From Tritrichomonas musculus (taxonomy: Eukaryota; Parabasalia; Tritrichomonadida; Tritrichomonadidae), in contig JAPFFF010000005.1 of NCBI GenBank assembly GCA_039105265.1, positions 1,488,001-1,552,000 of the forward strand: 64,000 bases of DNA. The letters are read 5' to 3'. The notes below the pieces were generated by a model that was not told where the DNA came from, did no database searches, and saw only the letters and a program-made list of their open reading frames with translations. Positions 32,478-43,661 of this stretch are shown here, piece after piece (the first letter of the stretch is position 1; every line of letters begins with the position of its first letter). The position numbers were made by a program, and so were the translations under genes.

Positions 32478-33869
32478 CTATAATATGTTATATTCACATT
32501 TTAAATTGTAAAATTCACAACTTTCTTTTTCAGATTCAGAATCATAATCTTCTTCTTCCTCATCATCTTCTTGATAACAGCTGCAGTGCATTTGTTGTGT
32601 GAATTTAACGAAATCCAACCATGTCTTTTCATTGTTCATTAATTTTTCAGTCATTCTCAAGAATGTGAATTCTTTCATTCCTTTATTTTTCCATTTCAAG
32701 ATTTGGCTATATGCGTCCCAATTGTAGCACTCGATAGCGTTTTCACCTTCAAAACTCAAGCCATTTTTGGATGCTATTTGGAAGACATCATTCACAAGAC
32801 TTTCAGGATCAGAGGATGAATATTCATCTTGTCCACGCATTTCGAGACATGTGAAACAAAAATCGACTTTTTCTTCTTTGAACATTTTTGCGATTTCTGA
32901 ATAACCGTCATTTCCATTTGTGTTATAATAACCTGCTGTTGCTTCTGCGCTTCTTGCTTCATTCAAATATTGCCAGTGAATTCCAGCAACCTTTCCTGAG
33001 ATTTCTGTGTTTGTGAACACTTTTCGTGCTGTTTTCAAGACATTTCTTCCATGCTCGATCAACTTTTGTGAGTACCACTTCAAGAAGAATTTGCCATATT
33101 CAGTCTTGTATCCTGTTGTCCAGAACGTTGGCCCACCTGGATACACATTGTAACTGTCGCCGATGTCATTTGGTGGCGATGTCCACTCTGGATGACCTGC
33201 TTCTTTTGCATCTTTGGCGAACGTTTCTTTGAACATTTCATCGTAGCACTGGAACGAGCCACTCGCTGGATATTCCCATCTTGACAACAAATACGAAGGA
33301 TAACGAAGTTCGCCACATGGACCGAGACCGACTTCGATTTTAGAGATTGTTTTGCACTTGATGTACTTTTTGAAATGCTGATTGAAATTGATCATGAAAT
33401 CTCGATACATCTCGAGCGGTGTTCTTTCGCCAAGCTTGATATTGTCGTATGAGAAAGCGATGTATTCGTTGTTGGTCTGGTTGAATCTGTCAACAAAATA
33501 TGGCTTGACTTCATGCTCGAATACGAATTTGGGAATTGGAATGTGAACAGTGTCGCCAATGTTGCCACTGCATTGATGGAAACTTAGAACTGGAACAATT
33601 TTGAGACCAAGTTTGTGCATCGCTTTGAAAAGTTGATCGTAACCTTGCCATCTATATTTGTTGGCTGTCTTTTCAACAAGTCCCCACCAAACATCAATCA
33701 TAACTCCATCAATTCCTCCTTCTTTTAGTTGCTCACACCATTCTGTGAATTTGTTTAAGTAGGATGGTTTTCCTTCGCCATTGATGACGTCGAGAGGCGC
33801 CATGACATAAACATTGCATCTGCTTTTGCTGGTGTTGTTGAATTTACTGTTGTTGTTGTTAACTTTCAT
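32478..33869 (-). CDS. Beta-amylase (GH14)
   Basis: A 463-residue glycoside hydrolase family 14 enzyme, releasing maltose from non-reducing ends of starch or glycogen. Signatures in order: the N-terminal MAPLDVI, GGIDGVMIDVWWGLVE (51-66), FHQCSGNIGD, the acid residue Glu187 in GPCGELRYPSY, and the base Glu343 in FTCLEMRGQDE; these correspond to soybean Glu186 and Glu380. There is no signal peptide, so it should be cytosolic unless exported unconventionally. A very acidic tail (QEDDEEEEDYDSESEKE, from about 435) follows the catalytic barrel. Trichomonads store glycogen and carry GH14 genes. Coding G+C is higher than in the surroundings. Confidence 0.95.
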   Translation of the reverse strand: MKVNNNNSKFNNTSKSRCNVYVMAPLDVINGEGKPSYLNKFTEWCEQLKEGGIDGVMIDVWWGLVEKTANKYRWQGYDQLFKAMHKLGLKIVPVLSFHQCSGNIGDTVHIPIPKFVFEHEVKPYFVDRFNQTNNEYIAFSYDNIKLGERTPLEMYRDFMINFNQHFKKYIKCKTISKIEVGLGPCGELRYPSYLLSRWEYPASGSFQCYDEMFKETFAKDAKEAGHPEWTSPPNDIGDSYNVYPGGPTFWTTGYKTEYGKFFLKWYSQKLIEHGRNVLKTARKVFTNTEISGKVAGIHWQYLNEARSAEATAGYYNTNGNDGYSEIAKMFKEEKVDFCFTCLEMRGQDEYSSSDPESLVNDVFQIASKNGLSFEGENAIECYNWDAYSQILKWKNKGMKEFTFLRMTEKLMNNEKTWLDFVKFTQQMHCSCYQEDDEEEEDYDSESEKESCEFYNLKCEYNIL

Positions 33870-33872
33870 TTG

Positions 33873-33879
33873 GAATGAT
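33873..33879 (-). promoter_or_regulatory. Initiator-like element of beta-amylase
   Basis: On the minus strand TCATTCC ends three bases before the beta-amylase ATG (TCATTCCAA-ATG). It fits the trichomonad initiator pattern TCA-Py-W and supports the chosen start. Confidence 0.45.
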
Positions 33880-35358
33880 TAAATTAAATAATGAAGTGCA
33901 TCATCATTCTTGAGAGAGATTATTTTATTTTTATATTTTTCATTGGAAATAATTAAAAATTGATAGCTTTTTTGAATAATTGCTTTCAATTGTTTCTTAA
34001 TAATCAAGATTTTGATAACTTTTATCATTGTGTTATCAAAATTCTATTAATTATATAACTTAATTGAATGAATTTTATTTTTTCTTTCATTGAAATGATT
34101 CATTTCTATTATTATTAAAAAGTGACCAATCGATCTCTGAATTTTGTGTTACGATTGGTCAAAATTTAATTCAAAATAATATAAACATCACAATTTTTTT
34201 GAATACAATTCAATTAAATATTTAATATCCATATAATCCACTTAAATAATTACAGTTGATTTTATCTAATACAACATTATTGTTTTTGATTAATATTCTT
34301 ACATCTCATTATCTTTTTTCTTGAACGATATTTAAACAGAAGTATGCATATAATCAGAAATAACTAAATTAAATTTAATTATATATTAATATTGATCATA
34401 TATCTTATAAAATATTTCCTTTTAATTATAAAATTTATTGAGATAAAGTAACAATTAAATCCAAAAAAATAATTCAAAATTCAATACCATTGAAATTCCA
34501 TGGTTGGGTTCAGAATTTGATATTGAATACTTCATAAAAAAAACTCAAAAAATTGGTAAGCCGTGAATCGAACACGGACCTTTTTTACCACAGACACTTA
34601 TGCTACCTTTACACCACCTACCCTCCTTTTTATATTCGTTTTTAATTGTTTTTATTTAAAAGTATTATGCATACAATGATAATATCATTATTCAAAATTC
34701 CTGTGTGAAATGAAAATATAATTCTACTCGAAAAGTCGAAATTATAAGTATATTAAGGCTGCATGAAGTATCTCCAACAACAACAACAAAAAAAAAAGGT
34801 TTGATGAAATCTTTTTCAATATAATTGTCAATAATAATAATGATAAAAATAACTTTCAAAGATAAATTTCTTTCATCGAAAGAAGCATATTATTTATCAA
34901 TATCTCATTTTAATAAATATTTATGCTTGTCCAATAAATTCAATTCATATTTGTTAAATATATAAAATTTATTATTACAACATTATTTATATTTAGATAT
35001 GTATCATTTGGTGGCTGAATATTATGAATATATTGCTTTTTATATAAGATAAATTTATTATTTATCCATTAAATTTTCTGAGAAATTTTTTTTTTCTTGA
35101 ATGAGAATTAAATGATTATTTGAATGTCTTCTTAATATTTGAAAATAAATTTATCTCTTTCACTTAATGTAAATCATAAATTTTTATATATTTATTTGAA
35201 AATTAATATATAAATAAACTAATAAAAAATTATAAATTCATAATATATAATTTTATTGATCGAATTTAAAAAGATCTATTGAGAAACAAATTGGTCCAGT
35301 TTTTTTAAAAAATGCACATTTGGACCATCATAATTTAATTAAATAATAAATAAGTCTA
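33880..35358. other. Intergenic region containing a tRNA-like gene
   Basis: About 1.5 kb of A/T-rich DNA between two minus-strand genes. Apart from the tRNA-like sequence at 34555-34623, I see only short simple repeats, such as ACAACAACAACA near 34774. Confidence 0.45.
34555..34623 (-). tRNA. tRNA-His(GTG)-like gene with a weak anticodon stem, possibly a pseudogene
   Basis: On the minus strand the sequence folds to a near-complete tRNA. The T arm is perfect (CCGTG-TTCGATT-CACGG). The D arm is GTGT-AAAGGTA-GCAT. The acceptor stem pairs six of seven positions, the odd one being G opposite A as in the G-1:A73 pair of eukaryotic tRNA-His. Loop positions 32-38 read CTGTGGT, giving anticodon GTG. 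The A and B boxes are good and a T6 Pol III terminator follows two bases after the 3' end. However, the anticodon stem (AGTGT against AAAAA) pairs only two of five positions, so it may be a pseudogene. Confidence 0.55.
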
Positions 35359-36411
35359 TTATTCATCTTTGCCTTTGATTTTTTCAATTGTTGATGAAAC
35401 GGAACTAGTAAGTTCATCAATCATGATTGAAAATTGCGTATCGTTCATTTGCTTAATAAAAGTATCATCAAAATCTTTTAGTTCTTTAAATTTCTGGTCT
35501 GGCTTTATTCCATTTTTAATTCTAATATCCTGAATTGTTGCATAAGTCAATCTAACAATTTCGATCAGCTCCTTTCCTGCAGTGAAGATTACATCAGAAT
35601 CTGATATTGGAGTTTTCATCCTCTGACGAAGATTATCTATAATATCCTGATACTCATTTTCCAAATTTTTGAGTTGGTTCTTTTCATCATCAAGTCCTTG
35701 CATTAGCTGGAATAGTTCTTCACCGAAAAACTTTCTTTTGAGGAAGATTAAGATTTCTGTAGCATTTGTAGTATCGACATCGGAAAAGTCAACTATGCCT
35801 GCAGACTTCATTTTTTCAACAAGACTGTGGAGGGCAATAGCTTTCTGGTTTCGGGCCTTGAGAACCTGATCGCGGTAGCGGGCCTTGAAAGATTCAATTG
35901 CTTCTTCCTTCTTTCGCATGATAAGCTCGTCTTTCTTTTGTTTATATTTATAAATGTAGGCTTGCCTGTAGGCTTTCTTAAAAACTATAAATTTATTTTC
36001 TCTTTCTGGCTTGGATTCTACTACTGTTTTAGTTTCTTCAGCTTTCTTGGCTTCCTCAGCTTTCTTGGCTTCCTCAGCTTTCTTGGCTTCTTCAGCTTTC
36101 TTGGCTTCTTCAGCTTTCTTGGCTTCCTCAGCTTTCTTGGCTTCCTCAGCTTTCTTTGCTTCTTTAGCTTTCTTTGCTTCCTCAGCTTTCTTTGCTTTTT
36201 CAGCCTTTTCAGCTTTTTCAGCTTCTTCAGCTATTCTTTGCTTTCCTTCAGCTATTTTTTTGTTTGTTTCATTGCTTATCTTCTCTATTTCTTTTAATTC
36301 GTCTTCTCCTTCGATATCCATTGAAATTGATACATCCATTTGCTTTAACGTAAAAGAGATTGGTATTTTGAGCTCATTATGGTAATAATTATAAATACTT
36401 TCGAAAGTCAT
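35359..36411 (-). CDS. Lys/Ala/Glu-rich helical protein with hexapeptide repeats
   Basis: A 350-residue protein. After 35 residues it enters a long charged helix; residues about 65-125 consist of near-perfect KKAEEA hexapeptide repeats, which form a single stable helix or coiled coil. The remainder is helical with basic and acidic patches and no known domain. The 3' third carries LFQLMQGLDDEKNQLKNLEN, typical coiled coil. There is no signal peptide. The DNA of the repeat is a degenerate 18-bp tandem array and gives a spurious hydrophobic frame on the other strand. Function unknown; a cytoskeletal spacer or linker is plausible. Confidence 0.75.
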   Translation of the reverse strand: MTFESIYNYYHNELKIPISFTLKQMDVSISMDIEGEDELKEIEKISNETNKKIAEGKQRIAEEAEKAEKAEKAKKAEEAKKAKEAKKAEEAKKAEEAKKAEEAKKAEEAKKAEEAKKAEEAKKAEETKTVVESKPERENKFIVFKKAYRQAYIYKYKQKKDELIMRKKEEAIESFKARYRDQVLKARNQKAIALHSLVEKMKSAGIVDFSDVDTTNATEILIFLKRKFFGEELFQLMQGLDDEKNQLKNLENEYQDIIDNLRQRMKTPISDSDVIFTAGKELIEIVRLTYATIQDIRIKNGIKPDQKFKELKDFDDTFIKQMNDTQFSIMIDELTSSVSSTIEKIKGKDE

Positions 36412-37918
36412 CTATATAAAGTTGAAAATTTTCAACTTTTTCAGATGAAATTTTTTTTTTGAATTGAAAAGTGTAAATCTCCCAGATCCCTCATTTCAAG
36501 AATCTCAATATGAAAATTAATATTTGTGATATACGAATCCACTGATTTGCTTCCTTATGTTATATAAATTGGCCTTATACTTTTTAACTAGCAAAATTTT
36601 CAAAATTTTATCACATAACTTTTTCATTTTAATCCCCCTGCAAAATTTTTATTTTTAATTAATTTATAATTCAAAAATACCCTATTAGGCATTCCAATAC
36701 CAAATTTAGTATTAAACTACATCTTTTTTCTTAAATAAATATCCCAAATATATCATAATTTTTTAGGATTTTTATAGATGTTGTCACTTATTGCTCTAAA
36801 GAGTTTACTATTTCTTGAATACTTGAAAAAAGAGGCTGAAAGATGTAGTTTTGTAAGAATTGAATATATTAAAAATGGAAAAAAGAACAAATAATGGCTG
36901 GATTTTGTGCTGTTTATAAAATGAATTACCAATTCAAATATATGCATTCGACATTTCATTGAAATAATTGGAGATAATTATTGTATTATGTATTTTCAAT
37001 TTTTTTGCGAGTATAGAAAATGATTTTAATATTATGAGTTTCATTTAACGATATATAATTATAGCAGCCACGTATATTTTACTTGTCCAAACTTGAGTAA
37101 TAATAAAAAGAATAATAATTACCAAAATAAATTCATTCTCAGAAAATTAAATCTTAATAGCAATATTTATGATGTTCTTCATTTATCAAGGCGTGAAGTT
37201 ACAATCACAACGATTCTACATTTTGGTAATAGTAATTTCGCAATAAGCATTTTCTGAAGCTTTTAATTGTAAATATTCAAAATTCACCTCATATCACACA
37301 CATTCGCAATAATGCATTTTTTTATTATGAGCTTCAAACAATAGAAAATTAAGCTTTTTTTGAATTCTCTTTTGAAAAAGTGGTAATTCATTCAAGCCTT
37401 ATTTCAATTCAAAGATTTATGGTGCGATGGAACTCATGCTTTGAATATAAAAGAATAAAAATATCATCAATTACCAAAACAAGTCCATTCTCGGGAAAAT
37501 AAATAAAAGAAGCGACGTCTACGATGAAAATGATTTTTCTTTTGAAAAGTTTACAATCTATGATTTCTATGAATTTTGATTTGTAGTAAACTTTTCAAAA
37601 TGTTTGAAATTTCTTAAAACTCAAAACTCCAAACAATTGAGAAATAAGCATTCCTTGAATCTTTAATTGAAAACATATTTATTCCATATCATTTTGTACA
37701 TATAAACGAAAACTGCTTTCATGAACTTTAAGTCATTGATTTAAAAACGTTTTGGAAATTCTATAGATACATCATAGTGCCATTTAAATATTTTTTTTGT
37801 ATTGAAAATGTTTTCGGTCTAAAAATCGACAGAGAAAATTCATTTCAATTATGATTGTATATTTTTTTTTTTTTTTTTTTTTTTATTCAAAATTTTTCCA
37901 AATTTTCCAAAATTTTTG
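36412..37918. other. Intergenic region with two diverged copies of a gene fragment
   Basis: Two related stretches start near 37117 and 37470 (ATTACCAAAATAAATTCATTCTCAG and a similar copy, shown here only in part of their length). Read on the minus strand the second gives PENGLVLVIDD and the first a decayed version, so they are probably duplicated debris of one gene family. A T-run of more than 20 bases lies at about 37863-37884, just before the next gene. Confidence 0.35.
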
Positions 37919-38968
37919 ATGGATTTGGAGGAATGCATTACCAAAATGATGATTTCACAGCAAATGCTTTTAAATTTAATTGAAAATGAACAGCATCATG
38001 AGCTGTTATTTCATTTTTTAGAATCTCAAAAAATCTTATGTAATAGAATTGACATTAAGCCATTGCTTCATTTGATTTTAAAAATATCACAAAATCATTA
38101 TCAAACAACCAACTTTTATTGCAAACTCGAGCAAATTTTGTCATTTTTAGAAGAAAGTATTAAAAAATTCTTTTCAAATTCAGAAATCTTCAATATTTTC
38201 AAATCGAACAAAAGAATTCTTTTATTTCTTTTTGAAAAAAATATTTTAAAACTTGATCAATATATTTATAATAAAATAACACAAGGAAGATTCAAAGAGA
38301 ATTATTATTATCAATATTTTTTACCAGAAATTAATTCTTTTAAAAAATTGAATGAAACAGACAAAGATATTGAAAAATTCAGAGAGAACAGAAAAATTGG
38401 CCAAAACCATCATTATTTATATGAATTGATTCGTAATGATTCTATTGTTGATTTTATTATTTATATGAATCAAGCAAATATATCAACAAATGCTGTTATT
38501 TCAACTTCAATTTTTGAAACAAATTCATTTTTGCTCAAGAACAAAAACACAACATTAATTGAATATGCTGCATTTTATGGATCAATACAAATTTTTCAAT
38601 ATTTGCAAAATAATAATGCTGAACTAACTCCTTCATTATGGCTGTATGCAATTCATAGTAAAAACGCAGAATTGCTTTTTCTTCTTGAAGAAAACAAGAT
38701 TGAAAAATCAATCGACAAATGTTTAATTGAATCAATTAAATGTCACCACAATGACTTTGTTAATTATTTTGTCGATAACAATGAAATAAATCTTAATGAT
38801 TATTTCGTTTATTTATTAAAATATTATAATATCGAATATGTCAAACCTGAATTCATTCAAAAATCATTTCTATTTGAATATATCAAATATGATTACACTG
38901 TTTTCTATAAAGATTTGATATACGACGTAGACATAAACAAGATAAAAAAGATTTCAAATCAAAATTAA
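37919..38968 (+). CDS. DUF3447-domain protein (N-terminal part of an ankyrin gene)
   Basis: The ATG at 37919 opens 349 codons. The protein matches the layout of trichomonad DUF3447 proteins: MLLNLIENEQHHELLFHFLE, then IKKFFSNSEIFNIF with NKRILLFLFEKNIL, the linker with FRENRKIGQNHHYLYELIRND, and degenerate ankyrin-like helices from about residue 210 (TLIEYAAFYGSIQIFQYLQ). Family members normally continue into canonical ankyrin repeats. Here the frame stops at 38968 and ankyrin code resumes only in separated islands downstream. Its product may be a truncated but stable protein. The start is chosen over a TTG three bases earlier. Confidence 0.7.
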   Translation: MDLEECITKMMISQQMLLNLIENEQHHELLFHFLESQKILCNRIDIKPLLHLILKISQNHYQTTNFYCKLEQILSFLEESIKKFFSNSEIFNIFKSNKRILLFLFEKNILKLDQYIYNKITQGRFKENYYYQYFLPEINSFKKLNETDKDIEKFRENRKIGQNHHYLYELIRNDSIVDFIIYMNQANISTNAVISTSIFETNSFLLKNKNTTLIEYAAFYGSIQIFQYLQNNNAELTPSLWLYAIHSKNAELLFLLEENKIEKSIDKCLIESIKCHHNDFVNYFVDNNEINLNDYFVYLLKYYNIEYVKPEFIQKSFLFEYIKYDYTVFYKDLIYDVDINKIKKISNQN

Positions 38969-39074
38969 ATGATATTTTAAATCGAAATTAAATGAAATTT
39001 TTATTACATTTATTTTTTTTATTGCGTTTGAATGAATAAATAATTTTATGAAGTTAATTATATGATTTTTTTCT

Positions 39075-41911
39075 AAAGCAGCATTGCATGTTGCAGTCGA
39101 AAAAGAGAATATTGAAGCAGTGTTATGTTTATTATGCTGTAAAGATATAGATGTTAACATATTTTATATTTTTAATGATGTTTTTTCAATAGAATTAAAA
39201 ATAGAATTTGAAATACAGTTCATTTTTAATTATTAATCGCATTTCATATCAAAATATTTAATTGTGAAATAATAAATGATTTTTTTTAAAACTATTTCAC
39301 ATCTTTTTTAATAAGACAGCTTTACATATTGCAGTTGAAAAAGGCAATCCAGAAATTGTTTCTCTTTTATTATCATGCAAAGACATTGACATCAATAGAG
39401 AGATTTTAATTCTACTTTTTTGTATATCATTTAATTTAAAATTATTAATACAATTTCCAATTTATTATTTCCATAAAATTTTAAAGTGAATGCATTTCAT
39501 ATAGATAATATAAAAGAAATTTTAAATATTATAAAATACGGTTTGATTTGAATTTACCCCCTCCTCGCTACAAATGGTTATTTTTTGATACGTTATTTTT
39601 TCGTTATTTTTTTGAATGAAATTGAGAGAGAAAATTGAATAAGAAAAACGTACAAAAAACAAAAATTAATAATAAATACTGAAGAAAAAGAGTTTTCAAA
39701 AAATAAATATACCTTTTATTAACTACATGCAAAGATGCTTATATGATAAAAAAATGAAGGAAAAAAAAAGAGGTAAAAATGATATTATTTTAATAATGTG
39801 ATAAAAGAAAAGAGTTATGAAAGGTTTTCATATCCCTTAATATTATATGCTCTGAGTATTTAATGTTTTTATATTTACTTAAATACGGTCCTAAAATTTT
39901 TCCTGATTTACTGATAATAAATTGCAAATATCTTATTCGGCTTTGAATCTTTTAAAAACTGTTATGAGAAAATAAAAATAAGTTTTAAAGGTGATAATAA
40001 CTATCGAAACAGAAATTGAAAATTTTGATTTTTCTTCCAAAATATAATATTATTTGCAAATTTTAGAGAGAAGTAAAAGATATGCGAGCATGGTTCTATA
40101 TTATATTTTGGAAGAAAAAAAAGCACGATTAAAAAAGCAAATAAAATTTTGAGGTTTCTCTAAAGAATTTAAGGTTAGAATAAAAATGAATTTTTTTTGT
40201 AAATGCAAAGTATATAACGAAATTTTTATTAGCAGTATCGATTTCTTGGTAGGTTTATTGAATAAAATCATCGAATTTGAGAGATTTGTTTTTTGATATT
40301 TGATTAATTGGAAATAGCCTTTAATAAATAAGTAAAAACAAAAAAAAATGGTTATATAACAAATTAAAAAAGAAAATTAATTGAGAAAAAAAGCAATTTA
40401 CATATATAAAACTAGGTGAATCTTGGATTTTCTAAAATAGGAGGAAATAAGAAAGAAGCTAGGTTGAAAGTAAAACAAATAAAGAGATATAGGAAACTCT
40501 TGAGGAAAAAAAAGAGTATTTTCTGTAAAAAAAGGCTCGACAAGTAAAATGTAATTTTGAAAATAAGACAAAAACATGCTACAAAGGTTCTAATAAAATA
40601 TTAAATGAATCTCTATCGATTAGTTGACGAGTAAATGCGAAAAAAAAGCTTGTATAATGGAAATTGCGTTTGAAAAATTGCTTTTGCTTTTGTAAATAAT
40701 GGACTTCTTGTCACTTTTTGGTTATTTTATCGTCAAAATTTTATGAAAATTTGTTGTCATTCTCTTTGTTTTATTGTAAATATTTAAAAAATATTTCATT
40801 TATTTGATTTTATTTAAAAGAAATTGAATATTTTTATGAGTACTTATGAGGAGAAAAAAATGTTAACCATAAAAAAATTATTTTTTTCAGGTTAACAAAA
40901 AACTTGTTAACATATAACGTACATGAAAATAACCATTTGTAGCGAGTTGGGGGTAATAAAACAGCATTACATATAGCTGTTGAAAATGAAAACATCGAAA
41001 TTGTTCAGTATTTATCAAATGATCCTAATATAGACATTAATGCTAGAATGATTCAAATTCATTTTTCATAAGATTTTAAATTAATTGTATTTATTCAATT
41101 CAAAATTAATATTAAATAAAATTTCAATTTTTGTTATTTCAATAGTGTTTTATAATAAAAATGATTTTTATATTGGAGTTTCAATAAAATTGTTTAATGG
41201 AATTATTTTCATTTTTTCAATACTGTTTATAGTTTATTTTCAAAAATTACATTCATCAAAAAAAATTTATTGGATTTCACTATAATTTTTTTAATTCAAT
41301 TTTGATGATTTCATTTATAAATGAAATTTTTCAATTAAATATATTAACGAAATTTTACTTACATTTAATAAAACTGCTTTGTGTATTGCTGTTCAAAGGC
41401 AGAATATTGATATTGTTAGGTTTTTGTGTTTAAATAAAAAAATAAATATCAATGATCTTTACATTTGGCCAAAAATTTTTTTTATTATGTTTGAATCGAT
41501 ATATTTTATGAAATTCACATTTCGATATTTAATGTAATATCAAATTATAAATTCAATATAATTTCTATTAATTTTATAATGAGGTTTCTTCTTTATTTTT
41601 TAATCCAATTTCACTTCATCTTTTTATCAAATTTCACATAATTTTTTGAATTCAATTTTAATTATAATTTGAATATAATTTGAAAAGTGAATTTAATGAA
41701 CCAATTTTCATTTCTTTTTATATGCAATTTCCATTTATAGCACTTATTATATTTTATAATCAATATTTTGAATGTAATTCCTAAAAAAGTATTTTTATAG
41801 GATTAAAAACAAAATAATTTATATAATTTTATTCAAATATTTAACATTAAAACACCTTTAGAACTTGCTCAAGAACAAAATAATAACGAAATTGTTCGGA
41901 TTTTATCATAA
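39075..41911 (+). pseudogene. Five separated ankyrin-coding islands downstream of the DUF3447 frame
   Basis: Four islands of exactly 84 bases each encode one ankyrin unit: 39075-39158 (ALHVAVEKENIEAV), 39313-39396 (TALHIAVEKGNPEIV), 40958-41041 (TALHIAVENENIEIV) and 41370-41453 (TALCIAVQRQNIDIV). A last half unit ends in a stop, 41849-41911 (TPLELAQEQNNNEIV). They lie in different frames and are separated by A/T-rich spacers of 154, about 160 (once a transposon is set aside), 328 and 395 bases, all full of stops. The spacers lack the GT...AG ends and the ACTAAC branch motif of trichomonad introns. Together they are the 3' half of the DUF3447 gene in an apparently non-translatable form. Confidence 0.7.
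39557..40953. mobile_element. TA-flanked miniature transposon inside an ankyrin spacer
   Basis: The ends are inverted copies: CCCCCTCCTCGCTACAAATG at the left, and GGGGG preceded by CATTTGTAGCGAGTT at the right. Each is flanked by TA. The 1,397-bp interior has no transposase frame, so it is a non-autonomous Tc1/mariner-like element. Taking it out with one TA leaves a spacer of about 160 bases, close to the neighbouring 154-base spacer, which supports the exact boundaries. Confidence 0.75.
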
Positions 41912-43661
41912 ATTCAATAACCTTAAGTTGGATGACATTTGAGGACGCACCTTAACTTGTATTTTTTCTCTTCTTTTGCTTTTGTAGTTTACTTAATAAA
42001 AATATATTTTTAAATGACTTCTTTCTGTTTTTTTGATAGGTATCAATCTAACCTATTTTTTCTCCATTTGGTTCTATATATTTGAGAATATCACTGTCTG
42101 ACTCTCTTTCAGTAAAATATTATTTTACTATCTTTTTCAAAAAATAGGTTCTAATTATCTGGTGATGACCAATCGAAAGGATTTAAACTTTTCACATGAT
42201 TAAACCTATCTAACATATCTTTTATCATTTTTTTTTGGTGAAATTTTCTTTATTAAAGAAGCTTTTCTTTACAAAAATTAAAAAATTAAAAAAAACAATT
42301 AAAGAAGAAAATCGAACTGAAAAATTGAATAGTAATTATTATATGAAATTGAGAATTTATACTAAAGACAACAACAGAGGATTTATTATTTCATTAGAGG
42401 GTGTTAATACAGCAAAAAAATTCATTCAATATGGATTAAAATTAACAAAAATTTGAAATTATTTGATAAATCAATTGATATTTTCAATGGTGAAAAAATG
42501 AAATTGGAAGATATTGAAGTTTTCTCAATTTCTTCCATCATTTCAAATAAATGTGACAATAGAAAATCAATTTCAGTTGAAAGACACGTTTAGAATAAAA
42601 ATGGCCATATTTTTCGTGTAGTTGAATGAAGGACAAAACATTGTCTACAGTGATTCCTGTTGATCTCTTTGGCTCTTTATATTCAATGGAATCGTTTCCA
42701 AGATTTTCAATGACTTATGGAATAAATGGAAGTTTGATGGAATTGGATTATCTTGAAAATGGATGGTGAATAATACCCCTATTCAATACTCAGATTCCAT
42801 GAAATTAAGCAGAAGCTTTTGCTTAAGAGTTATCATAAATATATCTCTTATTTGAAACCAGATATTTGAAACATATATTGAAAAGAGTACTTATATATAT
42901 CATTTTCTTAAAATTAGCAGTCTCTTATTCCAATATAAATATTAAATTATAAAAATTAAAGTTTTATTTAAAGATAATTAAAAAAATAAAATGATAACAC
43001 GTTATAACCTAAATTTACATTATCCAATATTAAAAAGCATTCAATTTAAAAATATACCCGTAAATTTCACCGCTTTTTCAGATTAGCCCAAAAGTGATAT
43101 TTGGAAAAGTATTCAAATTTCAAAGGAAAAATCTCTAAATGAAATTTCATAAGTTGTTAAAAATAAATTGAGTTTCCATTGTATTATTTATATATGTATT
43201 ATCAATATTTTGATAAAATTTATTGAAATGTTTTGAAAAATATACGATTAAAACAATAGACGTATTTCTCACAATTATAATTTCATATTCTTCTATTATA
43301 TTTTCTCCTTCTTTATTGAATTTATCTGGAAAATCCCCCTGCAAAAGAAGTTCAAAATCTATGTCCTCGAGTTCGCGTTTAAAAAAGGCGCCACATTAAT
43401 AAAAATGCTTATCGTTTTTACTTTTTGAATATCTTCAATTGAATTTATTAATGGATAATTATGCACTCAAAAAGATGCATCATTTTCTATTCTCTTTCAA
43501 AAAATAATCATATACTTTTTCTGAAGAACGAACTTTTTGAGACCACCCATTTCATAGCAGATAAAAATCATTATACTAAATTTTTTGATACACTTTTGAC
43601 CTCTTTTGATCATTACTGTTTTTAAAAATAAAAATAATTTTTAAATGGCTGACTTTTACTT
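41912..43661. other. Accessory DNA with decayed coding fragments
   Basis: Two weak coding traces occur. On the plus strand, 42238-42590 reads FIISLEGVNTAKKFIQYGLK and then, in another frame, MKLEDIEVFSISSIISNKCD. On the minus strand, 43147-43395 reads RELEDIDFELLLQGDFPDKF and EEYEIIIVRNTS without a start codon. Neither has a recognised domain. Both are probably remnants of expanded host gene families. Confidence 0.35.

Noticed and set aside
35827-36385. Two plus-strand frames rich in Phe-Leu-Gly and Ala-Ser-Ser repeats opposite the Lys/Ala/Glu-rich gene
   Set aside because: They are antisense readings of the 18-bp repeat that codes KKAEEA on the minus strand; the minus-strand frame is longer and has a proper start.
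39159-41848. Spacers between ankyrin islands as ordinary introns
   Set aside because: They lack GT/AG ends and the extended branch-and-acceptor motif expected of trichomonad introns, and the islands lie in phases with no consistent splice geometry. Left as an open question in the findings.
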